From: Caenorhabditis remanei
Taxonomy: Eukaryota; Nematoda; Chromadorea; Rhabditida; Rhabditidae
Length of the DNA stretch: 64,000 nt
Direction of reading: 5' to 3'
NCBI RefSeq assembly: GCF_010183535.1
Contig: NC_071331.1
Coordinates: forward strand, 22,506,001-22,570,000
In this document: positions 35,601 to 45,969 of the stretch, piece after piece
Position numbering within the stretch: the first letter of the stretch is position 1
How the letters are laid out: every line of letters starts with the position of its first letter
Made by a program: the position numbers and the translations under genes
The notes under the pieces: model-generated
The model's input: the letters and a program-made list of their open reading frames with translations, nothing else
Told to the model about the DNA's origin: nothing
Database searches by the model: none

Positions 35601-38361
35601 GAGAGACGAAATCACGTGAAGATTGCTCCCGTTTTCAGGTGATCATCGATTTTTGACTTGTTTTTGGCTGAAAATTTGTGAAAATTGGTGAAAAACACTC
35701 GAAAAATCGAGTTTTCGGGGTGAAAATGATGGAATTTCGTTGATTTTCTGTTTTAAATCCGTTTTTTTTTGCGCTCAAAACTTATTTTTCACCTTGAAAA
35801 TGCTGGAAAATGCTCATTTTTCCTGCTTTTTTCGAATTTTCAGTCAAAAACGTCGTTTTCAGCAAAATTGGAGTTTTCGGCTAAAAATCGTTAAAAATAG
35901 CAGAAATTGAAAGAAAATTCAATGATTTCAGCGTTTTTAGCCGGAATTTTTGCTCAAAAGTGAAGTTAGTACAAATTCAGCCGATTTTCTGTCATTTTCA
36001 GCCAAAAAGAGTCATTTAGCACTATTTTCGACTGAAATTCGTTACTTTTGACTATTTTTAGCCCGATTTTGAGCATTTTCAGCCAAATTCAACCAGTGTG
36101 AAAATCGAGTTTTTGAGCAATTTTAGCCAATTTTCAGTCATTTTCAGTCAAAAAAGAGTCAGTTTTCACTATTTTCGGCTGAAATTAGTCACTTTTGACT
36201 ATTTAAAGCCCATTTTCGAACATTTTCAGCTAAAAATAATCTATTTTGACATTAAATACTCTGAAAATGTGATTTTTCTGTAATTTTTCTATAATTTCAG
36301 GTGATTTGCCGTCGTTACAATGGTCGAAAGTACACATCGACATTCGGATTCGTTCGTAAAACGTTCCAATTGAAAATTCTGCCGACGTGTCCGCCAGAAG
36401 TCTCCGCCCAACTCGTTAATCAACATTTGGCCGTCGTCTCGTATTCATATCGAAATGCCGCTATGCCCACTTTTGTGAGTCTGAAAATTGGTGAAAAAAC
36501 GGCAAAAATTTTCTTAAAATCGGCTGAAATCGCCCAGAAATGCTTAAAATAGGCAAAATTTTGATCAAAATCGGTTAAAATCGGCAAAAATTGGCTGAAA
36601 ATCGTCTCAAAACGATCTGAAATAGTCTTAAAAATGCTCCAAATTGTCAATTTAGACCCTTGGTGTAGATTTACGGAGCGTTGTGTCGATTTACGAAGCT
36701 TTGTGTAGATTTACGAACCTTTGTGTCGATTTACGAAGCTTTGTGTAGATTTACGACGCGTTGTGTAGATTTACGAACCTTTGTGTAGATTTACGGAGTA
36801 TCCTGTGTCGATTTACGAAGCTTTGTGTAGATTTACGACGCGTTGTGTAGATTTACGAAGCGTTGTGGTCGATTTACGATATTCTTCGTGTAGGTTTACG
36901 GCACGTTGTGTAGATTTACGGAGTATCCTGTGTCGATTTACGAAGCGTTGTGTAGATTTACGGCATTCTGTGTGGATTTACGAACTCTAAAAATTTGCAG
37001 ATCGAACAACCAGCCGTCCGTGAAAAACTGCCAAACGGAGAGTTGATTGGAGAGGAAGTTGAAGTGTAAGTGGACATCCGGACGCACAGATTGATAGACA
37101 CACAGACAGACTCAGTGGACATCCGGATGGACTGACAGACAAACAGACGGAAGGATTTCCAGCGATTTTATCACTTTTTTATGCCAAAAAATGCGAAAAA
37201 TTGAGATATTTGGACATCTGGACGCTACAGACAGACGCAAAAAGAAAAAAATCGATTTTTTTGAAAAGTCATATTTTCAGTGTATCCGGAGAGATTGTAT
37301 TCGACGACCCAGAAATCGGTGTTGAAATGCATCAAATGTTGGAACGAATTGAGACGAAAAAGAAGGCGAATAGTCAGAGATTGATGGATTTGATTGAGAG
37401 AATGCAACGACTCGATGATATATGCAAAAAAGTGGGTAAAAAGAGGCTGAAAATGACTGAAAATCGCTGAAAATCGGTCTAAAAATGCCGAAAATTGGTC
37501 CAAAAATGCTGAAAATCGCTTAAAAATCGCTTGAAATCGGCCGAAAATTGGTCCGCAATCGCTGAAAATCGGTGAATTTGGGCCGCTGGCGCACCTTTGG
37601 CGCATTTTTCAAAAACCTGAGGTCGGGGGCACCTCCGACGCTTTTGATTTAGAAAAATCGGTAAATCAGGAGTCTGGCGCACCTTTTCACGCGTTATATT
37701 TTTAAAAGGTCAAAATTTGGGAGTCTGGGACACCTTCGACGCGTTTTTCAGTTTCAAAAAACCGAAAATCAGAGGTCAGGGGCACCTTTGACGCGTTTTT
37801 CAGTTTCAGATATCCAAAATTTCGGGACACTGGCGCACCTTTGACGCGTCAAATTTTGACAAAAATTGGAAAATCAGGAATCGGGGGCGCCTTTTGACGC
37901 GTTTAATCTCTGAAAATATATAAAATAGGAGTCTGGCGCACCTTCAGCGCGTTCGTTTTTCCAAAATAAGAAATTTGAGAGTCTGGGGCACCTTTGGCGT
38001 GGTTAATTAAGAAAAATCGGGAATTCAGGAGACTGGCGCACCTTTGACGCGTTCAATTGAAAAAATAAGACATTTGAGAGTCTGGCGCACTTTTGACGCG
38101 TTTAATTCAGTAAAGTTGGGAATCCGGGAATCGGGGGCACCTTCGACGCGTTTTTTAAATAATATCAGGATTTTGGGACGCTGGCGTACTTTTGACGCGT
38201 TTAATTTAGAAAGTTGGAAATTTGGGGAGTCTGGGGCACCTTTTGACGCGCTTTTCAAGAAAATTTCTTATTTTCAGACCGGTTGGCACGATCACTCGAC
38301 GGCAGAAGTTCAACAACTTTTACAACTTGGAGCAATTCTGGAGAGCACTCTACATCAATAA
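17674..38361 (+). CDS. Unrecognised 599-residue acidic/basic protein, 13 exons over 20.7 kb
   Basis: Exons 17674-17737, 17792-17856, 18666-18760, 19759-19976, 21685-22034, 23385-23454, 23994-24124, 24445-24545, 33602-33833, 36301-36474, 37001-37065, 37281-37431, 38278-38361 sum to 1800 nt in one clean frame. The N terminus is acidic (FDIGEEEDEPAE). A strongly basic patch near 60-75 (RQRRKSVRKKPGRKRRGE) looks like a nuclear signal, and an acidic stretch (DDSDPEIMDDDG) follows. Residues about 148-560 look globular, with KTWRVFVRKDGSGMHFDW, YVVICYEWMGQPHP, LSRHGCDYNAAV and RRYNGRKYTSTFGFVRK. The C terminus is helical and charged. A nuclear role is inferred; I do not recognise the family. The exon 8 donor (GTACTG) is weak. 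Intron 8 is 9.1 kb. Several introns hold partial copies of adjacent exons. Confidence 0.85.
20137..20157 (+). other. Possible 21 nt micro-exon copied from the end of exon 4
   Basis: Repeats the last 21 nt of exon 4, preceded by ATTATCCAG and followed by GTAATC. Its length is a multiple of three and its phase matches, so inclusion would repeat the residues EIMDDDG. A further copy at about 20836-20856 has GG instead of an AG acceptor. Confidence 0.4.
22783..22857 (+). other. Possible 75 nt cassette exon copied from the end of exon 5
   Basis: Diverged copy of the last 78 nt of exon 5, with acceptor GCACAG and donor GTAAAT. It is open, begins and ends in phase 0, and would add 25 residues (start MFVRKYIFGSAGRP). 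Several differences from the parent are silent (valine, proline and glutamine codons). Confidence 0.45.
25031..25077 (+). repeat. Ghost of the exon 8 end
   Basis: TCAGCTGAGAAGTTGACAAA followed by GTGTGTG copies the 3' edge of exon 8 (24526-24552). As an exon it would be 16 nt and out of phase, so it is probably inert. Confidence 0.6.
25860..26760 (+). repeat. Tandem degenerate units in intron 8
   Basis: About four units of 200-240 bp, each carrying CGTTTCTTTTTTGACTATTT and TTTGAGTGGTTTT. Confidence 0.6.
28368..28455 (+). repeat. TTTACG minisatellite, short block 1
   Basis: About four units of the type TGTGTCGATTTACGACGCTT. This family, unit about 20 bp, also appears at 32857-32985, 34848-34985, 36660-36985, 40207-40490, 40744-40803, 40935-41400, 46546-46630 and weakly at 47878-47940, always in the + orientation. 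Confidence 0.75.
33834..36300 (+). other. Intron 9 with two further islands
   Basis: AT-rich degenerate sequence with CT-rich islands near 34420-34640 and 35450-35640 and a TTTACG minisatellite block at 34848-34985. No gene seen. Confidence 0.5.
36660..36985 (+). repeat. TTTACG minisatellite in intron 10
   Basis: About 15 units alternating GTGTAGATTTACG and GTGTCGATTTACG with a variable four to eight base spacer. It ends 15 bp before the exon 11 acceptor. Confidence 0.85.
37575..38260 (+). repeat. GGCGCACCTTTGACGCG minisatellite in the last intron
   Basis: About 13 units of 45-60 bp, each with a (T/G)GGCGCACCTTTGACGCGTT-like core and a GGAGTCTGG word. A related short block lies at 41581-41755 in ubc-1 intron 2. 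Confidence 0.8.
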
Positions 38362-38523
38362 TTATCACTTAATTAATTCACTTTTTGCAAAAAAAAATCA
38401 TTTTTTAATAATTTTTTTCCCGATTTTTGATAATTTTTTGGCGTTTTCAACGCTTTTTATATCTATTTTCTGTTGAATTATTCGATTTTCTGTTATTTTT
38501 TGCATTTTTTTGCCTAATTTGTG

Positions 38524-38534
38524 TCAGTTTTCAG
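38524..38534 (+). promoter_or_regulatory. Probable trans-splice acceptor of ubc-1
   Basis: TCAGTTTTCAG ends 16 nt before the ubc-1 ATG and 173 nt after the upstream stop, with T-rich sequence between. This spacing fits a nematode operon with an SL2-type downstream gene; not proven. Confidence 0.6.
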
Positions 38535-38550
38535 GAGTTAGGATATCAAT

Positions 38551-41500
38551 ATGACCACACCAAGTCGTAGACGTTTGATGAGAGATTTCAAGAAACTTCA
38601 GGTAAGTTTTTGAGCTGAAACCCCGGTTTTCTAGCTGAAAAAAGGGTTTTTTTCGGCTTAAAATTCAGATTTTTCGAGCCAAAACTCATTTTTCGGCTTG
38701 GAAACTCCGATTTTATGATTTTCAGCTCAAAAAACTCATATTGAGACTAAAATCTGCAATTTTGATTCAAAAAATTGACAATTTTAAGCCAAAAATCGGC
38801 TTTTTGGCCTCTAATACATCATTTTTCTGTAATTTTCAGAAGAAAGAACTCATTTTGGGTTAGAAAACTCTATTTTTGAGCTAAAAGCACATTTTTGCAC
38901 TCAAAAATGCGCATTTTCTGTAATTTTCAGCCTTAAATTCATCTATTTCTTACAGGAAGACCCACCAGGGGTTTTTGAGCTAAAATCTTTCTAAAAAAAA
39001 CCAATTTTCTAGCTGAAAAATGAGTTTTGGGCTTGAAAATGCAGATTTTTCGAGCCAAAAGTCTTTTTTTTGCCTTTAAAATCCAGATTTTCAGCCCAAA
39101 AACTCATTTTAAGACTGAAAACTGCTAATTTTTTTTTAATCACAATTTTCAGCCAAATATCCTGAATTTTTGGAGAGAAGAAGAATGAACTCATTTTGGG
39201 TCAGAAGACTCTATTTTTTAGCCAAAAATCCCATTTTTCTGCACAAAAACCCTAAAAATCAGCGTTTTAGCTTCAAAATTGTACATTTTCTGTAATTTTC
39301 AGCCAAAAATCCAATTTTTAGCTCAAAAATCATATTTTCTATCATTTTCATTCTAAAAATCTCGTTGTTAACCTCTGAGTCCACTTTTTTGGCATTTTCA
39401 GTCCAAAAAACTGATTTTTGAGCTAAAAACTCAATTTTAGCATCAAAAATTCACATTTTTCTGTAATTTTCAGCCCTGTTGAAAAAAAAAACTGAAAATC
39501 TGCTATTTTCAGCCAAATATCTGTAATTTTCGGTGCAAAATCTCATAATAATAGACTTTTCAGCCTCGCAATTTTAAGTACGAAAAACTCATTTTGGGTC
39601 AGAAAAACGGATTTTTGAGCTAAAAACTCAATTTTTGCTTCAAAAAAACACAATTTTCTGTAATTTTCAGTACGAAAAACTCATCGATTTCTTACAGGAA
39701 GACCCACCAGCCGGAGTATCTGGTGCCCCGACAGAAGACAACATTCTCGCGTGGGAAGCCATAATATTCGGACCCCAGGAGACGCCATTCGAAGACGGAA
39801 CATTCAAATTATCATTGGAATTCTCAGAAGAATATCCAAATAAGCCTCCAATCGTCAAATTCATTTCGAAAATGTTCCATCCGAATGTCTACGCCGACGG
39901 ATCGATTTGTCTCGATATTCTTCAGAATCGATGGTCTCCAACGTATGACGTCGCCGCGATTCTCACGTCGATTCAGTCGCTTCTCGACGAACCGAATCCC
40001 AATTCACCGGCTAACTCGTTGGCTGCACAACTCTATCAAGAGAATCGTAGAGAGTATGAGAAGAGGGTTCAGCAGATTGTTGAACAGGTAAATTTGGCTG
40101 AAAAAACGATCAAAAATGGCTTAAAATCGGTTAAAATCGCTCGAAAACAGTGAAAATCGCTCAAAAATGCGTTAAAATTGGCGGAAATCGTCTGAAAATG
40201 GCCCTTGGTGTAGATTTACGGAGCTTTTGTGTAGATTTACGGGGACAGGTAGATTCGAGTGAAAATTAGGTTTTAATCGCTCAAAATTGGTGAAAATCAC
40301 TGAAAACTGGTTTAAAATCGGTTAAAATCGCTCGAAAGCCATTCGGAATCGCTTGAAAGTGGTTGAAATCGGAGAAAACTGTTAAAATTGGTTAAAATCG
40401 CTCAAAACTGCGTAAAATCGATTTACTGAGCCTTGTGTAGATTTACGGAGCTTTGTGTAGATTTACGGAGCTTTTGTGTAGATTTACGGGGTGAACCTCT
40501 CTGGCTGCATCCGTCAAGAGAATCGTAGAGAGTATGAGAAGAGGGTTCATCAGATTGTTGAACACATTAATTTAAAAAAAAAATAAAATTAAAAAAATTA
40601 AAATAGCTTAAAATCGGTTTAAATCGCTCGAAAGCCATTCGGAATCGCTCAAAAATGCGTTAAACTTGGCGAAAATTGGCTGAAAATCGTCACAAAACGA
40701 TCTAAATTAGTCTTAAAATGCTCCAAGTCGTCAATTCTCTGATAGCCTTGATGTAGATTTACGGAGCTTTTGTGTAGATTTACGAGACTCTTTGTGTCGA
40801 TTTACGAGTTGAAAATGACGAAAATAGGCTTTGAATTGCTTAAAATCGGCGAAAATTGACTGAAAATCGTCACAAAACGATCTAAATTAGTCTTGAAACG
40901 CTCCAAGCCCGAATTTAAGCTCTGATAGCCTTGGTGTAGATTTACGAGGTTCTTTGTGTCGATTTACGAGGCTCTTTGTGTGGATTTACGACGATTTTTG
41001 TGTCGATTTACGAGGTTCTTTGTGTCGATTTACGAGGATCTTTGTGTCGATTTACGAGGCTCTTTGTGTCGATTTACGCATGTTGCATGTGGATTTACGA
41101 CGATTTTGTGTCGATTTACGAGGTTCTTTGTGTCGATTTACGAGGATCTTTGTGTCGATTTACGAGGCTCTTTGTGTCGATTTACGCATGTTGCATGTGG
41201 ATTTACGACGATTTTTGTGTCAATTTACGAGGTTCTTTGTGTCGATTTACGAGGATCTTTGTGTCGATTTACGAGGTTCTTTGTGTCGGTTTACGAGGTT
41301 CTTTGTGTCGATTTACGAGGCTCTTTGGGTCGGTTTACGGAGATTACTGTATGTCGATTTACGAGGCTCTTTGGGTCGATTTACGAGGTTGTTTGAGTCC
41401 ATAGGTCCCAATTTTTCGCCGTTTTGTATTTTCTCTGCTGAAAATCCAAAATTTTGTATTTCTATTCGGATCCACCGAGAGAGATTCTGAAAGTCTGAAA

Positions 41501-42317
41501 AATACAATTATTATATGTTATTAATACAAAGTTTTAAGTCGAAAAAAGGCGAAATTGTACCCAAAAACATCTGAAAATTAGCGACTGGCGTGACTTTGAC
41601 GCGTTCGAAAATCCGGGAAATCTAGTCAGGGGCGCCTTTGACGCGTTTGGAAGTCATGGAAACTAGCCTTATAGAGTGCTGGAGCGCCGTTGACGCGCTT
41701 GCAATTCGAAAAATCTTTTCAAAAAGTAGCTGGCGCGCCACTGGCGCGTTTCCAGTCAATTAGGCTCAAAACTGTTCGATTTTGACAGTTTTCGAGCAGA
41801 TTTTCAGCACTTTTGCCAAAAAAGAGCCGTTCAACGAAAGATTATGGAAAAATCGCGTTTTTGAGCTGAGAATGATCGATTTTGAGCGATTTTCAGTTAT
41901 TTTCAGCCAAAAAAAAAAAGAAGCAATTTTGCACTATTTTTGGCTGAAATGGACTATATTTAGTCCAATTTCGAGCATTTTCAGCCGACTTTGGTCATAT
42001 TGGGTCAAAAAGTGCCATTTTGCACTATTTTAGTCAGAAATTGGTCATTTTTGACTACTTTTAGCTGAGTTGTGCGCATTTCTAGGCAAAAAAGGCTCAT
42101 TTTCAGTCAAAAATGCGATTTTTTAAGCGATTTTCCTAGTTTTTGACTAAAATCTATTTAATATTTTCAGTCATGGTTGAATTTCGGTGAGAACGAAGGC
42201 GACGCAGTGATGAAAGACGACATTGACGTCGAAGAGATCAGTCAGGGAGCCGGCGGTGGAGGAGGAGATGATGCCGACGATCGAATGGACGAAGGGGCCA
42301 GCGGATCGAATGCTTAA
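38551..42317 (+). CDS. ubc-1: Ubiquitin-conjugating enzyme E2, RAD6 ortholog
   Basis: Exons 38551-38601, 39698-40087 and 42171-42317 (195 residues). The start [20 protein letters not shown] at 78-80 and the active-site Cys88 in [14 protein letters not shown] define a RAD6/UBE2A-type UBC core. After the core ([11 protein letters not shown]) comes an acidic glycine/aspartate-rich tail ending DEGASGSNA, as in C. elegans UBC-1, which also has such an extension. RAD6 enzymes work with RING E3s in histone H2B and PCNA ubiquitination. No lesions. It lies 190 nt behind the 599-residue gene on the same strand. Intron 1 contains an acceptor ghost (38941-38969) and intron 2 an exon-end ghost (40496-40565) plus long minisatellites. 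Confidence 0.97.
38941..38969 (+). repeat. Ghost of the ubc-1 exon 2 acceptor
   Basis: ATTTCTTACAGGAAGACCCA matches the real acceptor and first codons at 39687-39706. After GACCCACCAG it diverges and the frame closes within about ten codons, so use would truncate the protein. Confidence 0.8.
40496..40565 (+). repeat. Ghost of the ubc-1 exon 2 end
   Basis: A stretch of about 60 bp copies 40022-40087, including AATCGTAGAGAGTATGAG, but the donor CAGGTAAA has become CACATTAA. It cannot splice as the parent does. Confidence 0.8.
40935..41400 (+). repeat. Main TTTACG minisatellite in ubc-1 intron 2
   Basis: About 22 units of roughly 20 bp, consensus CTTTGTGTCGATTTACGAGG, with a higher-order repeat of about 120 bp (40981-41100 recurs at 41090-41210). 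Because the unit lacks stops in all three + frames, three long overlapping open frames result. Confidence 0.9.
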
Positions 42318-43950
42318 ATTCTCTCTCTTTTTGTCGATTTTTGGGGAATTTTGGGCGTTTTTTGAGGGAAAAATGAGTTTTTTTGAGATTTTTTGCCCCA
42401 AAATCATGAAAAATGAGCCAAAAATGAGTATTTTGACAGATTTTTGAGGCTTTTCAGTCAAAATTAACCAATTTCAGCCAAAAATAGTCCAAAATCGCTC
42501 TTTTTTGGCCTAAAATGACTGAAAATCGGCTGAAATTGCTTTTCTAGGTTTTTGGCTGAAAAAATGTCCGATTTCAGTCAAAACTCAGTTTATATGATAC
42601 ATAACCGATTTTCAGCTAAAAAACTGGAATTTTTGAGATTTTCGGCTTAAAATTCATCAAAATGCTCTTTTTTGCTCAGAGACTTGAAAATTTGAGATTT
42701 TTGTCTGAAAATGAGTATTTCCTGCCCTTATACTTTAAAAAAAATCGGGTTTTAGCTGAAAAATTATCAATTACAGCCAAAACTCAATTTATGCCGATTT
42801 TCAGCCAAAAAACTGGATCTTTTTTTGAGATTTTCTGCCAAAAACTCAAAAATTCCAGATTTTTTGTCTGAAAATCCTCTAAAAAACTTCATTTTCCCCC
42901 CAAAAACCCCAAAATTCCCACCAAAAAATCGATTACATTGTCTGAAATTGTCCCCTTCCAGCTTTTCCCCGTTTTTTCTCTATTTCTCTCCGTCTCTCTC
43001 TCTCTCTTAAAATTACGGTAGTTTTCTCTGTCTCTCCGCCCCGTTTTGTATATATATACACTTTTCTATTTTATTCCTCTCGGTCTGTTAGCGCGTTTTT
43101 CGAGGATGAGGAGCTGAAATTTGTGAATTTCAGCCAAAAATTATGGAAAAATTGACGATTTTTAGTGATTTTAGACCAAAAAAGAGCAATTTTGCACTTT
43201 TTTTTGGCTGAAATTGGTGGATTTTGAGTATTTTGAGCCTAATTTCGAGCATTTCAGTCAGAAATGGCTGATTTTCAGCCAAATTCCACCCTGAGGAAAG
43301 AATTAGTTTTTGAGCTGAAAATGGACGATTTTGAGCAATTTTAGTCGATTTTCCGTCATTTCCAGTCAAAAAAGAGCAATGTTGCACTTTTTTGGGCTGA
43401 AATTGCTCGATTTCGAGTATTTTCAGTCAAAAATGGCTCATTTTCAGCTCATCCTCATCCCCTCCCCCCTATTTTTTTGTTTTCTCTCCTTGAGAAATCT
43501 GGCATATTTCTTCTTTCTCTGCGTCTCTCTCTTTTTCATTCTATTTCACTCCCCCTCCAACACCACCCAATTTATATTATGTATGTGGTTTCTGAAATAT
43601 GAATTTTGTGAAATGCCACACGCGAAATTCTGAAATTTCACTGAAAATTTCAGATTTTTTGGTGAATTTTCAGTCCTTTTTGACTGAAATCGACCATTTT
43701 CAGAGTCTAAAAATTTCAGACTACATGGATCAATTTTCAGTATTTTCAACCGAATTATAGTGTCACATGAAGCAATTTTTGGAGTTTCAGGTGGATCGGA
43801 GCCAATGGAAGAGAAGAAAAAGGGCGGAGCCTATTTTTGGACTCACAGGATTTCAGACAAACAATTTTCAGAGATTTTATCTCATTTTCAGACGAAAAAT
43901 TCAAAAAATTTTCAGTTTTTGGACATTCGGAGTTTCTGGAGACACCGGGT
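42318..43950. other. Gene-free region after ubc-1
   Basis: AT-rich sequence with a TATATATATA stretch near 43053, a CT-rich island at 43470-43560 and a degenerate direct duplication near 43130-43440. No gene seen. Confidence 0.5.
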
Positions 43951-43989
43951 AGTCCAGAAACCCAAAAATAGAAAAACAAAAAAAGATTT

Positions 43990-44058
43990 GGCGTCGGTGG
44001 GAATCGAACCCTGATCGTTTTTGTGTCACTGTCTACCTTAACCACTCGGCCACCACTT
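43990..44058 (-). ncRNA. tRNA-like Pol III unit 1
   Basis: On the minus strand it has an A box TGGCCGAGTGG and a B box GGTTCGATTCC, both perfect matches to Pol III consensus, followed by a TTTTTTT terminator. No anticodon stem can be formed between the boxes (GACAGTGACACAAAAACG), so it is not a normal tRNA. It may be a SINE head or a tRNA-derived relic. Confidence 0.6.
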
Positions 44059-44313
44059 GTTTTTGGAAAATTTGGAAAATCGAGTTTTTGACCAAAAATA
44101 TAGTTTTTAGGGGGTTTTCAGCGGTTTTAAGTGGTTTTTTCGTAGTTTAAAAGTAGGAAAACTTCATTTTTGACACTTTTTACACTTAGAACTCGAAAAT
44201 TTTGACTTTTTTGATAAAAAATAGCTCTCAAATTCAGTTTTTTCGGCTTTATATCAGTCTTTTGACACTCCTAGGCATCTAGAAACCCCAAAATAAGAAT
44301 GCAAAAAAGATTT

Positions 44314-44382
44314 GACCTAGGTGGGGATCGAACCCTGATCGTTTTTGTGTCACTGTCTACCTTAACCACTCGGCCACCACTT
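44314..44382 (-). ncRNA. tRNA-like Pol III unit 2
   Basis: Same sequence from A box to B box as unit 1 except the last loop base, with a TTTTTT terminator. The surrounding 250 bp is duplicated too (for example AAAAATATAGTTTTTAGGGG), so the two are a tandem segmental copy. Confidence 0.6.
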
Positions 44383-44891
44383 TTTTGGAAAATCGAGTTT
44401 TTTACCAAAAATATAGTTTTTAGGGGGTTTTGAACTGTTTTTAAGTGTTTTTTTTGTAGTTTAAATGCTGGAAAACCTTATTTTTGACACTTTTCGATAA
44501 ATACTCTGATGAGTCAGAAACTGCGTGAGCTTTGATTCTGCAAAAGTGTATCTTGATTCCGAAATCTGAAGAACAAAATCTGATTAAAATACTACAAAAA
44601 ATACTTGTGAAGTGTCCGTAAGGACTTTTTCTCAACCCAGAAGAGTTCTCACAATTGTCAACTTTACAAATTACGAAAAAAAATTTCTTGAAATCTCAAC
44701 AAATTTTATATTCCTTCAAATTTTCCCGCAATTATAGGCGCTGATAGGCTCCGCCCACTTGCAGCAGTGATCATAGTAACTGACTAGGAGAACACGGGGT
44801 TAAACGGAATTACGCCTTCCGCGATTTTAATATTTTTAATAATTCAAGGTTTTTCAGAAATTTTCTGAAGAAATATCACAAAAATATTGCG

Positions 44892-45390
44892 AAATACGGA
44901 TTCCCCATCAAAAACTACCCCTACCCCCCTTTTTTCTGCGTCTCTATCTCTCATTTCGTGTTTTTTGGGTTACTGTAGCGCCGATTGTGTGCAAACACCG
45001 AACACCGCGACGACAAAATGCACAGAATTTGAAAATTGAGTGAAAACCGTCTGGATAGGGGTAAAAAGGGGTGGAAAATTCGAATTTAATAGTAAAAATG
45101 AGACTGGAACACGTTTTTATACAGAAAATGAGTTGTAAAGATAGGAAACCTGTCGAATAGCGGTCAAATTTCCACAATTTCAAAAAACTAATATCAAATT
45201 CGAATTCCCCATCAAAAACTACCCCTAACCCCATTTTTCTGCGTCTCTATCTCTCATTTTGTGTTTTTTGGGTTACTGTAGCGCCGATTGTGTGCAAGCA
45301 CCAAACACCACGACGACAAAATGCACAGAATTCGAAAATTGAGTGAAAACTGTCTGGATAGGGGTTAAAAGGGACGGGGAACCCGAATTT
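44892..45390 (+). repeat. R195 units 15 and 16, direct pair
   Basis: Units at 44892-45087 and 45196-45390 with a linker containing GGAACACGTTTTTATACAG. A partial second linker runs to about 45437. Confidence 0.92.
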
Positions 45391-45439
45391 CATAGTCAAA
45401 ATGAGACTGGAACACGTTTTTATACAGAAAATGAGTTGT

Positions 45440-45969
45440 AAATGTTAAATGTCGATTTACGAAGCTCTCCAAACTCCGGTTCAAAACCTTCCGGAAGCTG
45501 TCTAAAATTTAAAGGTATTTCTGTCTGTGTGTCTGTCTGTGTGTCCGGATGTCCTCCTAATGACGTAATTATGATAATGTGTCCCCCCGCCCCCACAGAA
45601 AGGTCCTGAAATAATAATAAGGGGCGGGAAGGGGGCACCGAGAATAAATAGTTAGTACACAAGTATATTGTTTTTTTCCCACCAGATCTGAAAATTTCAG
45701 CTTTTTACTCAAAAAATTTGAGTACATAACAAAACTTTTTTTTTCCATTTTGACGTCGAATAAAATGATTTCTGATATTCTATATACTTTTTTGTACTCT
45801 TATTTTTTGTACCCCTCACAAGCTCCGCCCCCTAAACTTCTGACACACTTTTAGAAGACGTCACCTCTAGTTTATATAGACTGTGTGGATTTACGGAGAC
45901 ATAATTCTCAATTACATTTTTTTTGCTCCGACTTTGACAGCTTGCCATGGGGTTTATTATTGTTCCAAA
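45440..45969. other. Gene-free spacer
   Basis: Holds a CTGTCTGTGTGTCCGGATGT module near 45528-45557 and GC-richer sequence near 45580-45640. No gene was supported. Confidence 0.4.

Noticed and set aside
40935..41400. CRISPR-like array
   Set aside because: Units have no unique spacers, vary in sequence, and the context is a eukaryotic intron.
40954..41490. Open frames of 142-178 codons on the + strand
   Set aside because: They arise from a 20 bp minisatellite without stops in any forward frame, inside ubc-1 intron 2.
43990..44058. Functional tRNA with a Leu/Ser-like D arm
   Set aside because: No anticodon stem and only a weak T stem can be formed; kept as a tRNA-like unit.
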